From contig WBVU01000011.1 of the NCBI GenBank assembly GCA_009192285.1, positions 1,236,668-1,300,667 on the forward strand: 64,000 nt of DNA, in the 5' to 3' direction. Under the pieces are notes generated by a model. The model had not been told where the DNA came from. It made no database searches and saw nothing but the letters and a program-made list of their open reading frames with translations. Source of the stretch: Morchella semilibera. Lineage: Eukaryota > Ascomycota > Pezizomycetes > Pezizales > Morchellaceae. The position numbers were made by a program, and so were the translations under genes. This document shows positions 10,586 through 22,491 of the stretch, in pieces. How positions within the stretch are numbered: the first letter of the stretch is position 1; every line of letters begins with the position of its first letter.

Positions 10586-13486
10586 AAGACCCAATTACTT
10601 ATTATATTTGCATATAGGGCCTGGGTTGGCATTAATAATCATCTTTGTCATAGGAGTTTAAACGGAATGGTTAGTAATATAGATGAGTTTAGCTAATAAG
10701 TTTTTTCCTCCCGTGTCAAAACTTGCTATCTTAATGTGTCTTCTCGTGTGTGTCGGGCCAAAGTTTCTATAATATTATCTACCTTGAATTCAGATATAGT
10801 GTTTTAAATCTCCCATAGACACATGTATAGCACGAAAATAAAAACTAGAAAGATCATAGTATATCACTCGATTTAATCACAGACAGTAACGTAATAAGTA
10901 TTTGTTTAAAATCAGCTACTACATCACCTTTATAGTTTAGAACGTAGCATTCGCTTAACCTGTAATTTTTCCATCCCACCTGGGCCCAAGATCGATAAAT
11001 CATAGAAGATCACTCGGGCAACCCGGAATTACATAATTAATATATATTACTTCTATTCCTAGGATATATGTTTCTACTATGAGATAGTATACTTCATTTA
11101 TTAGTATATAAGACCTATCTATAGTCCTGTAATCAACCGGGGGGTCAAGTCTCCTCCTATTCACAGTCAAATTACAAAGGAATTTTGGGGTTAATTGTTC
11201 GATTGATTTATTAAGTACGCTAAGTACTTCGAATTCCAACAGAGATCATTAAAAAAAGACCAGTCCCCTAAACTACTCATTCTAGAGCTCTGTGAAATGT
11301 TATCTGAAAGTAGAAATGAGTAGTTTTGATTCTCTGAGTCTGAGTTGGGTAGACGACGTATTGCCTTTTAACCTACTTACTAAATAGGATTATAAATTTA
11401 CCAAAAATAGATCTTCCTGGATTGCCTACCCACTATTCTTTGACTCCGTAGATTAACCTTGGTGGATGTATGCTCTGTTTTACGCAGGCGCTTTCGTCCG
11501 GCGCCCTAGATACAAGGGGATTTAAGGAGGCTATTTGGCCATAATTATCTGGTTTGAGATATCCCGTCTTTTCATGGGTTGTTATACAATTAATTCCGGT
11601 GTAACACCACTGCGCCTAGGGTTGAGGGTTTGGGACCTGCGGTGCAATATTTTACCCGTTGGTTGACGCCTTTTAGTCTACTACTGGGGGACCCTCCGGG
11701 CTATTGGGTATTCCGAGATAGAAGATAGCTAGCTTTCTTATGTGCTATACCTACATGGCACCGGAGATCGGCAGTTCTTCCACCATCCTATGGCCCAGAA
11801 GTTTGCAAATATTTGTCCTTGAGCAGACCACATCGTTCGAATTATTCCCAGTAGTAAAGCGCCGTGGTATACATGCCCACCGACAGGTTTAGCCCACAAG
11901 ACTGAGTAGCTAATAGCGTTACCCTAGGACTGCCAGCTGGCGTTTTTTCGAGGTTAGCCTTCTGGCCCTCAGAGCTGGGAGTTACATGCAAATCTCATCT
12001 CTGCCAAGTGTCGGGGCGAGATTAAAACAGCAATTCCCGGCGACTGGGTTCTAGGTCAGTTCTAGACAGAGAACCAATCATATTATCCACAATCTTTAAG
12101 TCAGTAGTGTGGGACGTGTGGGTCGGAGAGGGCACGGCGAATCGATGCAATGCAGTTGATTATTGGCAATAGGGTGCCCTGTGGCGTGGGGTTGGCTCAC
12201 TAGCTAGCTACGGAGAATGTATATAGGGCGCTTGGAAAGACAGAAGGAATGTCCCTATATCTCTAGACGAGTTATAATTAGCTGACCAGGGCTCGTCACG
12301 ATAGATAAATCATTAAGTTCCTACTCCCCTGAAACCTGCCCAGCATCTCCGCTGTGATTGGGATAATATTCTATTGTCGGGTTACAAGAGCTAGGAGTAT
12401 CCCCTCGGTGGTCTATCCGGGTCCATTCAGGAGGATACAGATATATCCCCTCCCGTCCCTCTGGAAGGATTCTTTTCGATCGATTTGTGCTAAGTAGAGT
12501 AGTATCATCTGCAGCCACCAAGCTTTCGGGGAAGAAGAATGGCCGGTTGTTTTCTAGTCCGCAGTGCAGCTAGACATAGTCTTGCTTATAAACAACGATC
12601 ATATGCTACGTGCTTGCGGGGTGTTTAGTGCAGTTTGCATCTGATCTCCAAGTCATTCATTCCTCTACTACGGGTGTGTCCGGCCCGAGTGTTACTCGGA
12701 GTTCTTGGTGCATGTAGCGATGAATATTTCTGCCTCAGGTCCGGGAGTTATCTGTAGTCATTAATATCTATCACCATGCATGTTGATTTAGGTCCCCGTT
12801 CACATGCCAAACAATCTTCTCTTGCTGCGAAAGCTATCTGGGACTGAGTGGGGGGCCCGATCTGATGGAGACTAGACCATTTTATCTCCCCCCATTATCG
12901 AGGTTAGGTCAAAAAGAGTAAAAAGGTTGCTACTACTATGTGCCGTAAGGCTGTGGGTTAGTGTTTGCGTGGGAGGGGACGGGATGGTATATGGAGAGGG
13001 TGCTCTAGCTGGGCATGGGGGCTCGATCCCCACCACTGGTGAACTAACTTTCTCCCCTTCTCCTTTCCCAACAGCTATACAGGTCTCCCATAGCGTAGTG
13101 AAGTAATGTCCTGCCGGTGGTGTCGGGTCAGAAGTGCTGTGAGCACACTTGGGGCTCCAGATCCTATGTGAAAAGATTTGCATATGTTTACCGTCATAAC
13201 AAGAGTTTACAGAGCGTAAAGTCGAATGTGAAGAGCCCTTTCAATTGTTGTAACCCACAGATATCTTGGCGCAATGTGTTTATCATGTTCTATCACTCGG
13301 GCCTTGGTACTATGTGTTCATATCACGTGATCGCCAAGCACCTCGAAGACATCTATTGCAACTTCATGAAAACAACAGCCGCGAGCTCTCACTCCTGCGT
13401 GATTTCACCGATTTTCCAACTCCCCTGCAAACCCACAAATCCACGAACAAAAAATCCCTGATCCTCGCGCTCGCAGTAATAAGATA
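10586..13486. other. Gene-poor intergenic block
   Basis: No coding exon recognised. It is AT-rich between about 10600 and 11300 and carries SINE-like copy B near its right end. The frame at 13117-13461 overlaps the probable promoter of the helicase gene and shows no known domain. Confidence 0.6.
12907..13070 (+). mobile_element. Degenerate SINE-like repeat, copy B
   Basis: Partner of the copy at 1316-1440. It contains AAAAAGGTTGCTAC, TGCCGTAAGGCTGTGG, GGTATATGGAGAGGGTGCTC and then GGGGCTCGATCCCCACC. The last resembles the box B (GGTTCGANNCC) of a tRNA-type polymerase III promoter. A further partial tail-like match (GGTTCGATTATTTACTAACTTC) is at 20928-20949 and a head-like match at about 26429-26465. 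Confidence 0.4.
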
Positions 13487-16400
13487 ATGGTCAAGGTCGA
13501 CAAGCAAGCTGCAGGTTTCGATGAAGGACGCCCGACGGTCGCAGATCTCTATGGTGACAATCCATTCGCGCAAGCTGCAAAACAGCACTGGTTGAAGGAA
13601 AAGCCGTCGAAATTCAAGCCGGATGCCTTGAAAACCGAATTCTATGATGTTCTGGAGAAGGATGGGTTTCGGTTTAGGTCTTTATTGATCTTGGAGAACC
13701 TACAGTTCTTGGAAAAGTTAGTCGTGCTCTGCCGGTTGAGGGAATGGTTGTTGACGTAGTGCTACGAACAGGTTCCTATGGCCCAATTTCTCGGAGGACT
13801 CCTCGAATTTTCATATCATATTGATCGCGTTGATGGTAAATGTTAAGCGGCGGGAGAATCTAGGGATCTGGGGTAAGCATCAAGAAGTACGTGACGGGTT
13901 GTTGAAATACTGATCGAGTGGGCTAGATCACATCTCCGGCTCACCGGAAAACTTCTCTGCCCTATTTCGCCGCATCCTCTCTATGTGCATTGATTACAGC
14001 CTTCCACTCTCTATCCGAACTCATCTACTGACATTCATCGTCACTTCATTCCAATCACTCGACAGCAGCCTTGTACGGAAAGAATGTGCGCCATTGGTCT
14101 CGATAGGAATATGGCATAATCTGTCTACCGAGCAGGTCCGGGAGGCACGATTCGACAAATATCCCCAAACAAAGAAAGCTTGGAGAGCAGCTAAGAAACG
14201 TTACGAAGCATCAGATGATAGCACTAAGGCAAGGTTAAGGTTTGAGAGGATGTGGATTTTCCAGATGATGCTGGATTTCCTGAACCTCATGTGGATGCCT
14301 GTAGAGGGAGATGACCAAAAACGTTGCTACACCCATTCATAGTGTAGTATTTATCAAGCTAACTCCGATTTAGAGACCTTAACTTATTGCGAACGCTTTA
14401 TTGAGCTTCTTACCGACCTTGAATCCCAGCTTCCTACAAGGCGCTATGTCAACTTTCTAGTCAAAGATCTTCACATCCTTACTGCCATCAAATTATCACC
14501 CTTCTATACCGATTCGGAAAACGGTCTCTTCCGCGATCTCTATTCTCTCCTTGCCCATTACGTTAACTTTTCAATTGACGACCACTCTGGTCTCCAACTA
14601 TCCCAACAAGAATCACGAAAAATCCATAATTCAGACTTAGCGAGGCTTCAAAGAACAGCGTTTAAGCACTTCAAAGATAAATTAACCATCCTTGCGCTCG
14701 CAAACTACGGAAGTATAGGGCAGAGGGACGAGCTTGCGACTCATCTTACAGAGCTAGACGATGAAGAGGTTGTGAGACTGTGTCAATTGCTTGGGCTACG
14801 AACAGAATACCCGAGAAATGTTGTTGTATTTGTAGATCGTGCGTTCTTGACAGAGGCACTGCTAGCTGTTCATGAGAGGAGAAAGACCTTCCAAGAACAG
14901 GCCAAAGAGCTTCCCGTGCTACCAAACCAGAGTACCCTTTTCGAGTCATCCCTTCTCCGAAACGAGTATTACGACGGATCTCGGCCTCTGGCAATCCCCA
15001 AGCTCAACCTGCAGTACTTGACTGTAGGCGACTTTTTGTGGAGATCCTTTATCCTTTACCGATGCGAGGCATTCTTTGCAATCCGAAGGGACATTGAGGA
15101 CTCGTTACATCGGCTACAGCCCAAGCTTCAATACCCTAGCATGCAAACCCAGTTTCATGGATTCTCTAAGATGGCACTTTTGATCAGCAGACCTTCGTAC
15201 GTGTGCGCTCCTCGTTTTGCTGATCTTGAGACACTAACTGTTCCAGGATACTCGAAACTGCACCTCCTCGTGTCGGCGAGGAGAAGCCGGCTTATGTTCG
15301 CGCAGAGATTAGTATTGATCTCACTAGACTTTCTGATGAAGTTCGCCGCGACTGGGAAACCCTGCGGCAGGATGACGTTGTTTTCCTCCTAGCGGTGAAG
15401 GGTGTTGACGAAGGTGATAAGATGATCACTAATGGCGGACCAGAAAAACTGAGCACTGCTGAAAAGTTCGGGATTAAGTGTTTGAGGGCCGCAGAGGTTA
15501 TGCAAGTGCTTGATCAGGACGGAAGACAGCTGAGAAATGGTGAGGGGCAAGTCAGAAGATCAGGTGGAAGGTGTAGACTGCATGTCAAACTAGACACGGA
15601 GATGTATAGGGTATGTGCACTATTGACGCGTAATGGTGTTTCGGGGTGAATTGCTAATTAATGCTTTACCCCAGATTGATGCGGATCATATCAAGGCTGG
15701 AAAGCCGGACGTCTATGACTCCATTAATGTATTAATCAAGAGAAAGGGCAGGGAAAATAACTTCAAGCCGGTCTTGGAGTCGATTCAGGAACTCACGCAA
15801 GCAGACATCCCCATGCCACTTTGGCTGCAGGAAGTCTTCCTGGGATATGGAGACCCAGCTGGCGCGAACTACACCAAACTCCCAAATCGTCCAAAGACCC
15901 TTGATTTCCGTGACACTTTCGTCGGTTGGCAACACCTATTGGAAAGCTTCCCGGGAGTGGCATGTTCCCCGTCTCCCCACGCATTATCGAATCATGCTAA
16001 TGTTATTATAGGACCTTCAACCAAAAGAAGGCACTGATGAAGGATGTAGTCCTCCCTATGTCCTCTCAGATAAGCCGTCCCCAGAACAGTCTAGGCCCGT
16101 AGCCAAGAAACGTAGAAGAGAAATCATGGAGACTGTGGAAAACGATGCCCTTGAAGTTTCAACTTATAAACTCCCGAACATGGGGCCTTACCCTGTTGAT
16201 AAACCGCGCACAAACCATATCGAGTTCACCCCAGCGCAGGTTGAGGCAATTAGGTCTGGAACCAATCCAGGTCTCACTGTCATCGTCGGTCCTCCCGGAA
16301 CTGGTAAAACCGATGTTGCTACCCAAATTATTAGTAACCTTTACCATAACTTCCCAACGCAGAGGACACTGTTGATTGCACACAGCAACCAGGCGCTGAA

Positions 16401-18207
16401 CCAGTTGTTTGAGAAGATTACAGCACTAGACATTGATGAGAGGCATCTGCTGAGGCTTGGACATGGTGAGGAGGATCTGAAAACAGATACCAACTATAGT
16501 AAGCAAGGAAGAGTGGAATCGTTCATGGTAAGTTTTGTAGATGTTCTATAGTCTCTCCCGGCTTCTAACATTTTTATCAGGATAATCGTGTTCGATTGCT
16601 CGCCGAGGTAGATCGATTAGCGCTTTGCATAGGAGCCCCAGGCGCCCACGGTGATTCGTGCGAGACTGCAGACTACTTCAACCTTGTTTATATTCGTCCA
16701 GCTTGGGAGAAGTTTCAAGAGGAGATTTCCAAAGAGGGCATAACCAATGAAAGGATTCACGAGGTCTTCCCTTTCCACAGCTACTTCTCAAATGCCCCAG
16801 ATAAGATGTTCCCAGACAATGCAACTACTGAAGAAATGCTTGAGATTGCGGAAGGTGGATATCGGCATATCTCAAGGTTTTTCTCAGAGCTGGAAGAAAT
16901 AAGACCATTTGAGTTATTGAGGACTGCCAGGGATAGACAGAATTATCTGCTTACAAAGGAAGCGAGGATTGTTGCTATGACCTCGACCCATGCAGCTATG
17001 AAGGTAGGTTTTATTGATTCAGGCTAGACCTTTGTATCCATATTCTGACAGTTCTTTATAGCGTGGTGATATTGTCAAGCTAGGCTTTCAGTATGACAAT
17101 GTAGTGATGGAGGAGGCCGCACAGATCACGGAAGTTGAGACGTTCATTCCCCTAGCCCTTCAAGCTCCTAGGGATGGCGAGCTACCCTTGCAGAGAGTTG
17201 TGCTATGCGGTGATCATTATCAAAACTCCCCCATTGTCCAGAATATTGCGTTCCGTCAATACGCAAACTTGGAGCAGAGCCTTTTTGCCAGATTGGTTAG
17301 ACTAGGTGTACCCACAGTGAACCTTGATCAACAAGGCCGTGCGCGCCCAAGTATTGCACAGTTGTATAACTGGCGTTATCGTAATCTTGGAAACCTCCCG
17401 TTGTTGGATCAAGAACCAGAATATCAGACTGCAAATGCTGGGTATGTTGATCGTTCCTTTTAAATCCGTCCTGTTGGCGCAAAGGTACTCATATCTTGCA
17501 GGTTTCGCCACGAATTTCAGTTTGTCAATGTCGATGACTATAAAGATCAAGGAGAACAGGAACCTGTACCACATTTCATTCAAAATCTCGGGGAGGCCGA
17601 GTACGCGGTCGCTATATACCAGTACATGCGGCTTTTGGGTTATCCTGCTGAGAAGATCACTATTCTTACAACATACGTTGGCCAGAGGGCACTCATAAGG
17701 GACGTTTTGAACCGCCGTTGTGCACGTAACCCTCTGTTTGGTCTTCCAGCTACACTCACTACCGTCGATAAATACCAGGGCGAGCAAAATGATTGTAAGT
17801 TTTCCAATTCGTAAAGTGCTTTGTTGACGCAGTTTACTAACGTATAAATAGATGTTATTCTCTCTTTGGTACGCACAAAGCGTGTCGGGTATCTCCGCGA
17901 CATCCGACGTATGACCGTCGCTCTTTCCCGCGCACGACTAGGGCTTTATATTCTTGGAAGGCGTCAAGTTTTTGAGTCTTGCTACGAGCTCTCGGAAGCT
18001 TTCAACAGGCTCCTCGAGAACAAGAGTGATAAGCTTCAGCTCGTCACAGGCGAAATGTGGCCTGCAAGTCGGAAGCCGGAAGAAGATGTCGAGGCGGTAG
18101 AGATGGCGAATGTGGAGCATATCGGACAGTATGTGTATGAGATGACAGCGACAAAAGTGGAGAGCCTGAAGGCTGCAAAAAGAGAAATCCTGAACGGAAA
18201 GTTGTAA
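13487..18207 (+). CDS. cwf11: Intron-binding RNA helicase Aquarius (Cwf11 orthologue)
   Basis: Aquarius is an SF1 helicase of the spliceosome that binds the intron upstream of the branch site. Eleven exons: 13487-13716, 13772-13872, 13927-14322, 14374-15196, 15247-15610, 15675-15956, 16012-16527, 16581-17003, 17062-17441, 17502-17794, 17852-18207; they sum to 1387 codons plus stop with no internal stop. N-terminal ARM-like hallmarks are [15 protein letters not shown] and [20 protein letters not shown]. The middle has [16 protein letters not shown] and [19 protein letters not shown], diagnostic of the family. Helicase motifs follow: GPPGTGKTD (Walker A), [15 protein letters not shown] (motif II, EEAAQ), [37 protein letters not shown] and [11 protein letters not shown]. 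Intron 3 uses a weak donor (GTTGCT), the least certain junction. Length is close to that of fungal orthologues. Confidence 0.95.
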
Positions 18208-19233
18208 GCGGTGCCGGATGAGACGATACAAACTGAGATGAGACGAGACGAGTTAAAGATATTTGTGTATAATATAACTTTATAGTAGAATAGAGCGCAA
18301 TGCGGCGAAAGATTCTGGCCTGGTGATATTGATGAAAAGAATTTATACTATTCGGTTTCCTGTGCATGTCGTTGGGACTGATGCCGGACTGTCCGGTGAG
18401 CGGGGAGTAGGGGTGATGGCAACGTTGGCGGGTGTGGACGGGCGGGTGATTGCGGGGGGCGTTAGTAAAAGCGTATAAGATCGATGCTTGATTCTTTTTG
18501 ATACTCTACGGTCAATCGGGCCTGTGCTTGATGCCCATGACCCGTTATGCTATAGCCGTCCTGCCAACATCCTTTCCATGTTCCTTTAATCTGCCCGCGT
18601 TCCAGGAAACAAAGCTTTTCCTTCAGTTAGTTGTGGTGGCGACAGGGCTTAGGGTTGGGTTTACGCAGCACATGTCCCGAGTGATGGCCCGTGATCCTAA
18701 CTGTGTAAGGTAATCGACCTAACTAAACAATATGCAGCTACATGTAGCTAGTAAGTACATTTGGTGGTGTAGGTAGGGCCTCGATCATTCGAGACATTCG
18801 AGACATATCTGGTATTGAGAAATCGCTGATAGATGTGCACTTAATAGTAATAATGTCTTTTTTTTTTTTTTTTTTTTTTTTTTGCTAAGACCAGAGTCCT
18901 AACTAAACTACTATATGTATTCTCCCTCCCCCTACAGACCGTATATCTACATCTTAGAGGGATCCATTTCTCTGTCTCGGTTTCGGCCATCGGCAGCAGT
19001 ATCCTTCTAAAGCTCACCACCGTGGGTATATATATACTTGAACTCTGGTATTCACCAATTATTCCCGACGCTGGAGGTATTACTACAATTTTTATCCCTA
19101 TAATTACAAATGGCGCGCCAAAAAACATCATCATCACACAAGGTTTAAAAACTGCGCACTAGAAGGAAGGGGGAGGTATCAATATTTATATTTATATTCC
19201 CCCCATCACCTATATATCCCACTACCCGACCAA
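18208..19233. other. Intergenic between convergent genes
   Basis: Lies between the 3' ends of the Aquarius gene and the dehydrogenase gene. It contains a 26-nt T run at 18858-18883 and one TACATGTA at 18739. No gene seen. Confidence 0.7.
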
Positions 19234-20377
19234 CTAATAGTCGTAAAACCCCTTCCCACTCTTCTTCCCCAGCCACCCCGCATCCACCATCTTCGCCAGC
19301 ATCACCGCCGGCCTATACTTCGAGTCGCCCGTCTCGCCATGCAGCACCCTCATGATGGCCAAGCACGTGTCGAGGCCTATAAAGTCCGCCAGCTGCAAGG
19401 GCCCCATGGGCACGTTCGTGCCGTTGCGCATGATATTGTCGATGTCGTCCCTGGCGCCCACGCCCGTCTCCAGACAGATGATTGCCTCGTTGATGTACGG
19501 CATCAGGATCCGGTTCGCCAGGAAGCCCGGCGTGTCCCTGCTCGTCGACGGCACCTTGCCCATCGCCGTGACGAATGCGAGCGCGCGCGCTAGGGTCCCC
19601 GCCGACGTCTGCAGCCCCGTGATGATCTCGACGCCCTTCTGCACGGGCACGGGGTTCATGAAGTGGGTGCTGAGGACGCGGTCGGCGGCGCTGCCGGCCG
19701 CGGCCGCGAGCTTGGTGATGGAGAGGCTGGACGTGTTGGTGGCGAGGATGGCGTGTGGTGGGGTGATGCTGGGGAGCCGCGAGAAGATGTCGAGTTTGAG
19801 GTCGAGGATTTCCTGGCGGGGTGGGGGGGAGAGGTTAGCGGGTTGTGTTTGTGTTTGTGGAGAGATGTGGGGGGTGGGCGTACGGGGACGGCCTCGATGA
19901 TAAAGTCGGAGTCTTGGAGGGCAGAGAGCTCAGTGGAGGTTGTGATACGAGCGCGGACCTGGTCGGCGGCTTCGGAGGTGATGCGTGATTTCTTGATGTC
20001 CTTCTCGAGGAGGGTGTCTAAGAGTTTTTCATAGCCAATTAGCCCCTCCCTTCACTTTCAAGTACAATAGCGAGTACTAACCCATGAAGCTGATTGACCT
20101 TTTGATCGACGCTGGATTGCTGTCAATGATTGTCACGGGCACCTCTGCCACCTTTGCAGCCACGAGTGCGATTCCAAGGCCCTGAATATTGTCCGTCAGC
20201 CTCTCGTTCTTTCTTTACATTCCGGAGCTCAATCCGTACCATCTGTCCTGCACCAATAACGCCCAGTCTCTTCACATCATGCTGCGCAGCCCTCGTCGCA
20301 GTTGTCGAGGAGAACAGCCGTACGGATGGTCTTACAGCAACCACAGAGGCCGCATTGGGTGCCAGTCTTCTAAACAT
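19234..20377 (-). CDS. 3-hydroxyacyl-CoA dehydrogenase, probably mitochondrial
   Basis: Oxidises L-3-hydroxyacyl-CoA with NAD+ (beta-oxidation) or acts as 3-hydroxybutyryl-CoA dehydrogenase. Exons 20240-20377, 20082-20181, 19884-20017 and 19234-19812 give 316 aa in frame. The start MFRRLAPNAASVVAVRPSVR is Arg/Ser-rich without acids, as in a mitochondrial presequence. The Rossmann loop LGVIGAGQMGLGIALVAA is split by intron 1 after the Met. Other family motifs are FIIEAVPE, ATNTSSLSI, STHFMNPVPVQKGVEIITG (catalytic His), TPGFLANRILMPYINEA and GPLQLADFIGLDTCL, ending KSGKGFYDY. Length matches the roughly 310-residue monofunctional enzyme. The promoter region faces the THG1 gene 815 bp away. Confidence 0.93.
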
Positions 20378-21192
20378 TGCTATGCTGTACTAGGGGGGGT
20401 GTCTATGTATATAGTAGCTAAAGGGGTGGGCGGTCGTGGTGGAAGTTGAGATTGGGATTGGGGATTATTATGGTCCAAGGCCTCGGAGGTGCCTGGTGGA
20501 GGTCGCAGCAGTTTGTCGGTTAGGTGCGGGTATTGTCACATGTCAGACACAGATGTGGTCATGGGCCGTATATCGTGGAATGGATCTATTGGATATACAT
20601 GTATATACGCAGGGGATGTACATCTGGGACCGGTAATGATTGGGGGGTTTGAACTTTGCACGTTATTGATCCTGTCTCAGCCGAAAGCGATCGATTGGGT
20701 GGGGGCGAGGGCGGGGGAGGGAGGAGAGTGATGGTCTGTGATGCAAGTGATGGTCTGTGAGGATTGGTGTGAGTGATGGGCGGTGATTAGGAGTGTAATT
20801 ATATCTTGGGTGGATTAATTAACATCAAGTTCAATATGGGGGTATTCATTAAGAAGTGGTTCCTTGTGTAGTTAATTGATTGATCTCATTGATTCGCCGT
20901 AGTCTAGAGCCTGATCCAAGGGCCCAGGTTCGATTATTTACTAACTTCTCCCAGCTCTTCTTCTCCCCATCCTCTTGCAATTGTAAACCCCCCACGCCTC
21001 ATTAATCGATCAATGATCCGCCGCCAACCAAAACTAAGTTTCCCGCAAAGTTATCATTGGCCCCTCCCAACCCTTGCGTCGATCCCCCACCGCCAACTTC
21101 ATGCAGGCCCCCCCACCACATTAATCCTGAACCATCATCATCCCCATCATCACCACCGTAGAGTCATCACCACCACCGCAAAGCCCCCCCGC
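20378..21192. promoter_or_regulatory. Divergent intergenic region (dehydrogenase / THG1)
   Basis: Separates the divergent starts at 20377 (-) and 21193 (+). It contains a TACATGTA at 20596 and a tRNA-box-B-like stretch at 20928-20949. The 60 codons open upstream of the THG1 start could be an N-terminal extension, but their composition (His/Pro-rich) favours 5' UTR. Confidence 0.5.
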
Positions 21193-22220
21193 ATGGCAAA
21201 CTCAAAATACGAGTACGTCCGCGCCTTCGAGCGCCCCGACCCCCTCCTCCCAAACACCTACATCGTGATCCGCCTCGACGGCCGCGGCTTCCACAAGTTC
21301 AGCGCGCGCCACAACTTCGCCAAGCCCAACGACGTCCGCGCCCTAGACCTGATGAACGCCGCCGCCGCGGCCGTCGTCCGCGACCTCCCCGACATCGCCA
21401 TCGCCTACGGCGTCTCGGACGAGTTCTCGTTCGTGCTCCGCCGCGACACGGCCCTGTTTGAGCGCCGCGAGGCAAAGCTCGTCACTACCGTCACGAGCAC
21501 CTTCACGAGCTGGTACGTCTACCTGTGGGGCGCCTTCTTCCCGGATACCCCGCTGGCGCCGCCGCTGCCGTCGTTTGATGGTCGCGCGGTGTGCTATCCG
21601 ACGACGGCGAATCTGAGGGACTATTTGTGCTGGAGACAGGCGGACTGTGGGGTTTTCTTTCTCCTCTTTCCTTATTTTTTTTTTTTGAGAGGGACGAACG
21701 GGCTGACTCTGTGTGTGTGGACAGGCCATATCAACAATCTCTACAACACGACGTTCTGGGCGCTGGTGCAGCAGGGCGGGATGACGGCGCAGCAAGCGGA
21801 GGATACGCTCAAGGTCTCTACCCCCACCCCCTCGTATGCGCTGAAGCCGGGTCTCTCCTCTAACACCCTCTACGCTACTACCTACAGGGCACATTCGCAA
21901 AAGACAAGAACGAGATCCTCTTCTCGCGCTTCAACATCAACTACAACAACGAGCCCGACTACTTCAAGAAGGGTAGCGTCATCTTCCGCGACTACAAAGA
22001 CGTCCTCACCCACCCACTCCCCGTGGCCGAGGATGTTGCCGCAACTACAACCGCGACAACTACAGCAGCAGCGACAACGGCGGTCCCGAGGGAAAAGTCA
22101 AAGACGCAGCTCGAGAGGGAGAAGAAGCGCGCAAAGAAGGCGCAGGTGGTCGTCGAGCATGTGGATATCATCCAGGACGAGTTCTGGGAGAAGCGGCCGT
22201 GGATATTGGGGGATCGATGA
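21193..22220 (+). CDS. THG1: tRNA-His guanylyltransferase
   Basis: Adds the G-1 residue to the 5' end of tRNA-His, an essential identity element. Exons 21193-21646, 21725-21813 and 21888-22220 give 291 aa in frame. MANSKYEYVRAFE at the start, VIRLDGRGFHKFS and YGVSDEFSFVL (metal-binding Asp/Glu carboxylates of the palm-like fold), [30 protein letters not shown] and GTFAKDKNEILF are all family hallmarks. Intron 1 begins inside the Cys codon of DCHINN. The C-terminal part has an Ala/Thr-rich insert before a Lys/Arg-rich stretch and ends DEFWEKRPWILGDR. An upstream in-frame ATG at 21013 would add 60 residues; I prefer the internal ATG because it matches the conserved N-terminus. Confidence 0.95.
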
Positions 22221-22491
22221 CTAGCCCCAGTATATGCGTAGCAACGGGACTAGAGGGGGGAATTATAGATAAATTTTTTATAGAGTCTAATGAGCTGCCC
22301 CGGATATGAGGGCAGCTAGCTGGCGTTGTTCTTTTTTTCTATATAGGAGTTTTCCGTCTAACAAGCAAAGTGCGAGGGTATCAACGCCTGTGTTATGTTT
22401 GCATGTCTACCTGTATATATCCCGTATGCTTAAACCCACCGCCGCCGCCACCACCACTACCATTGCCGCACAGCAGGTAAATGCCCTGCGC

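Noticed and set aside
13117-13461. 114-codon frame before the Aquarius gene
   Set aside because: Ends just before the helicase start in another frame, no domain, and lies beside a SINE-like repeat.
21013-21192. N-terminal extension of THG1 to the upstream in-frame ATG
   Set aside because: His/Pro-rich and unlike a presequence; the conserved THG1 N-terminus begins at 21193. A dual-localised form cannot be fully excluded.
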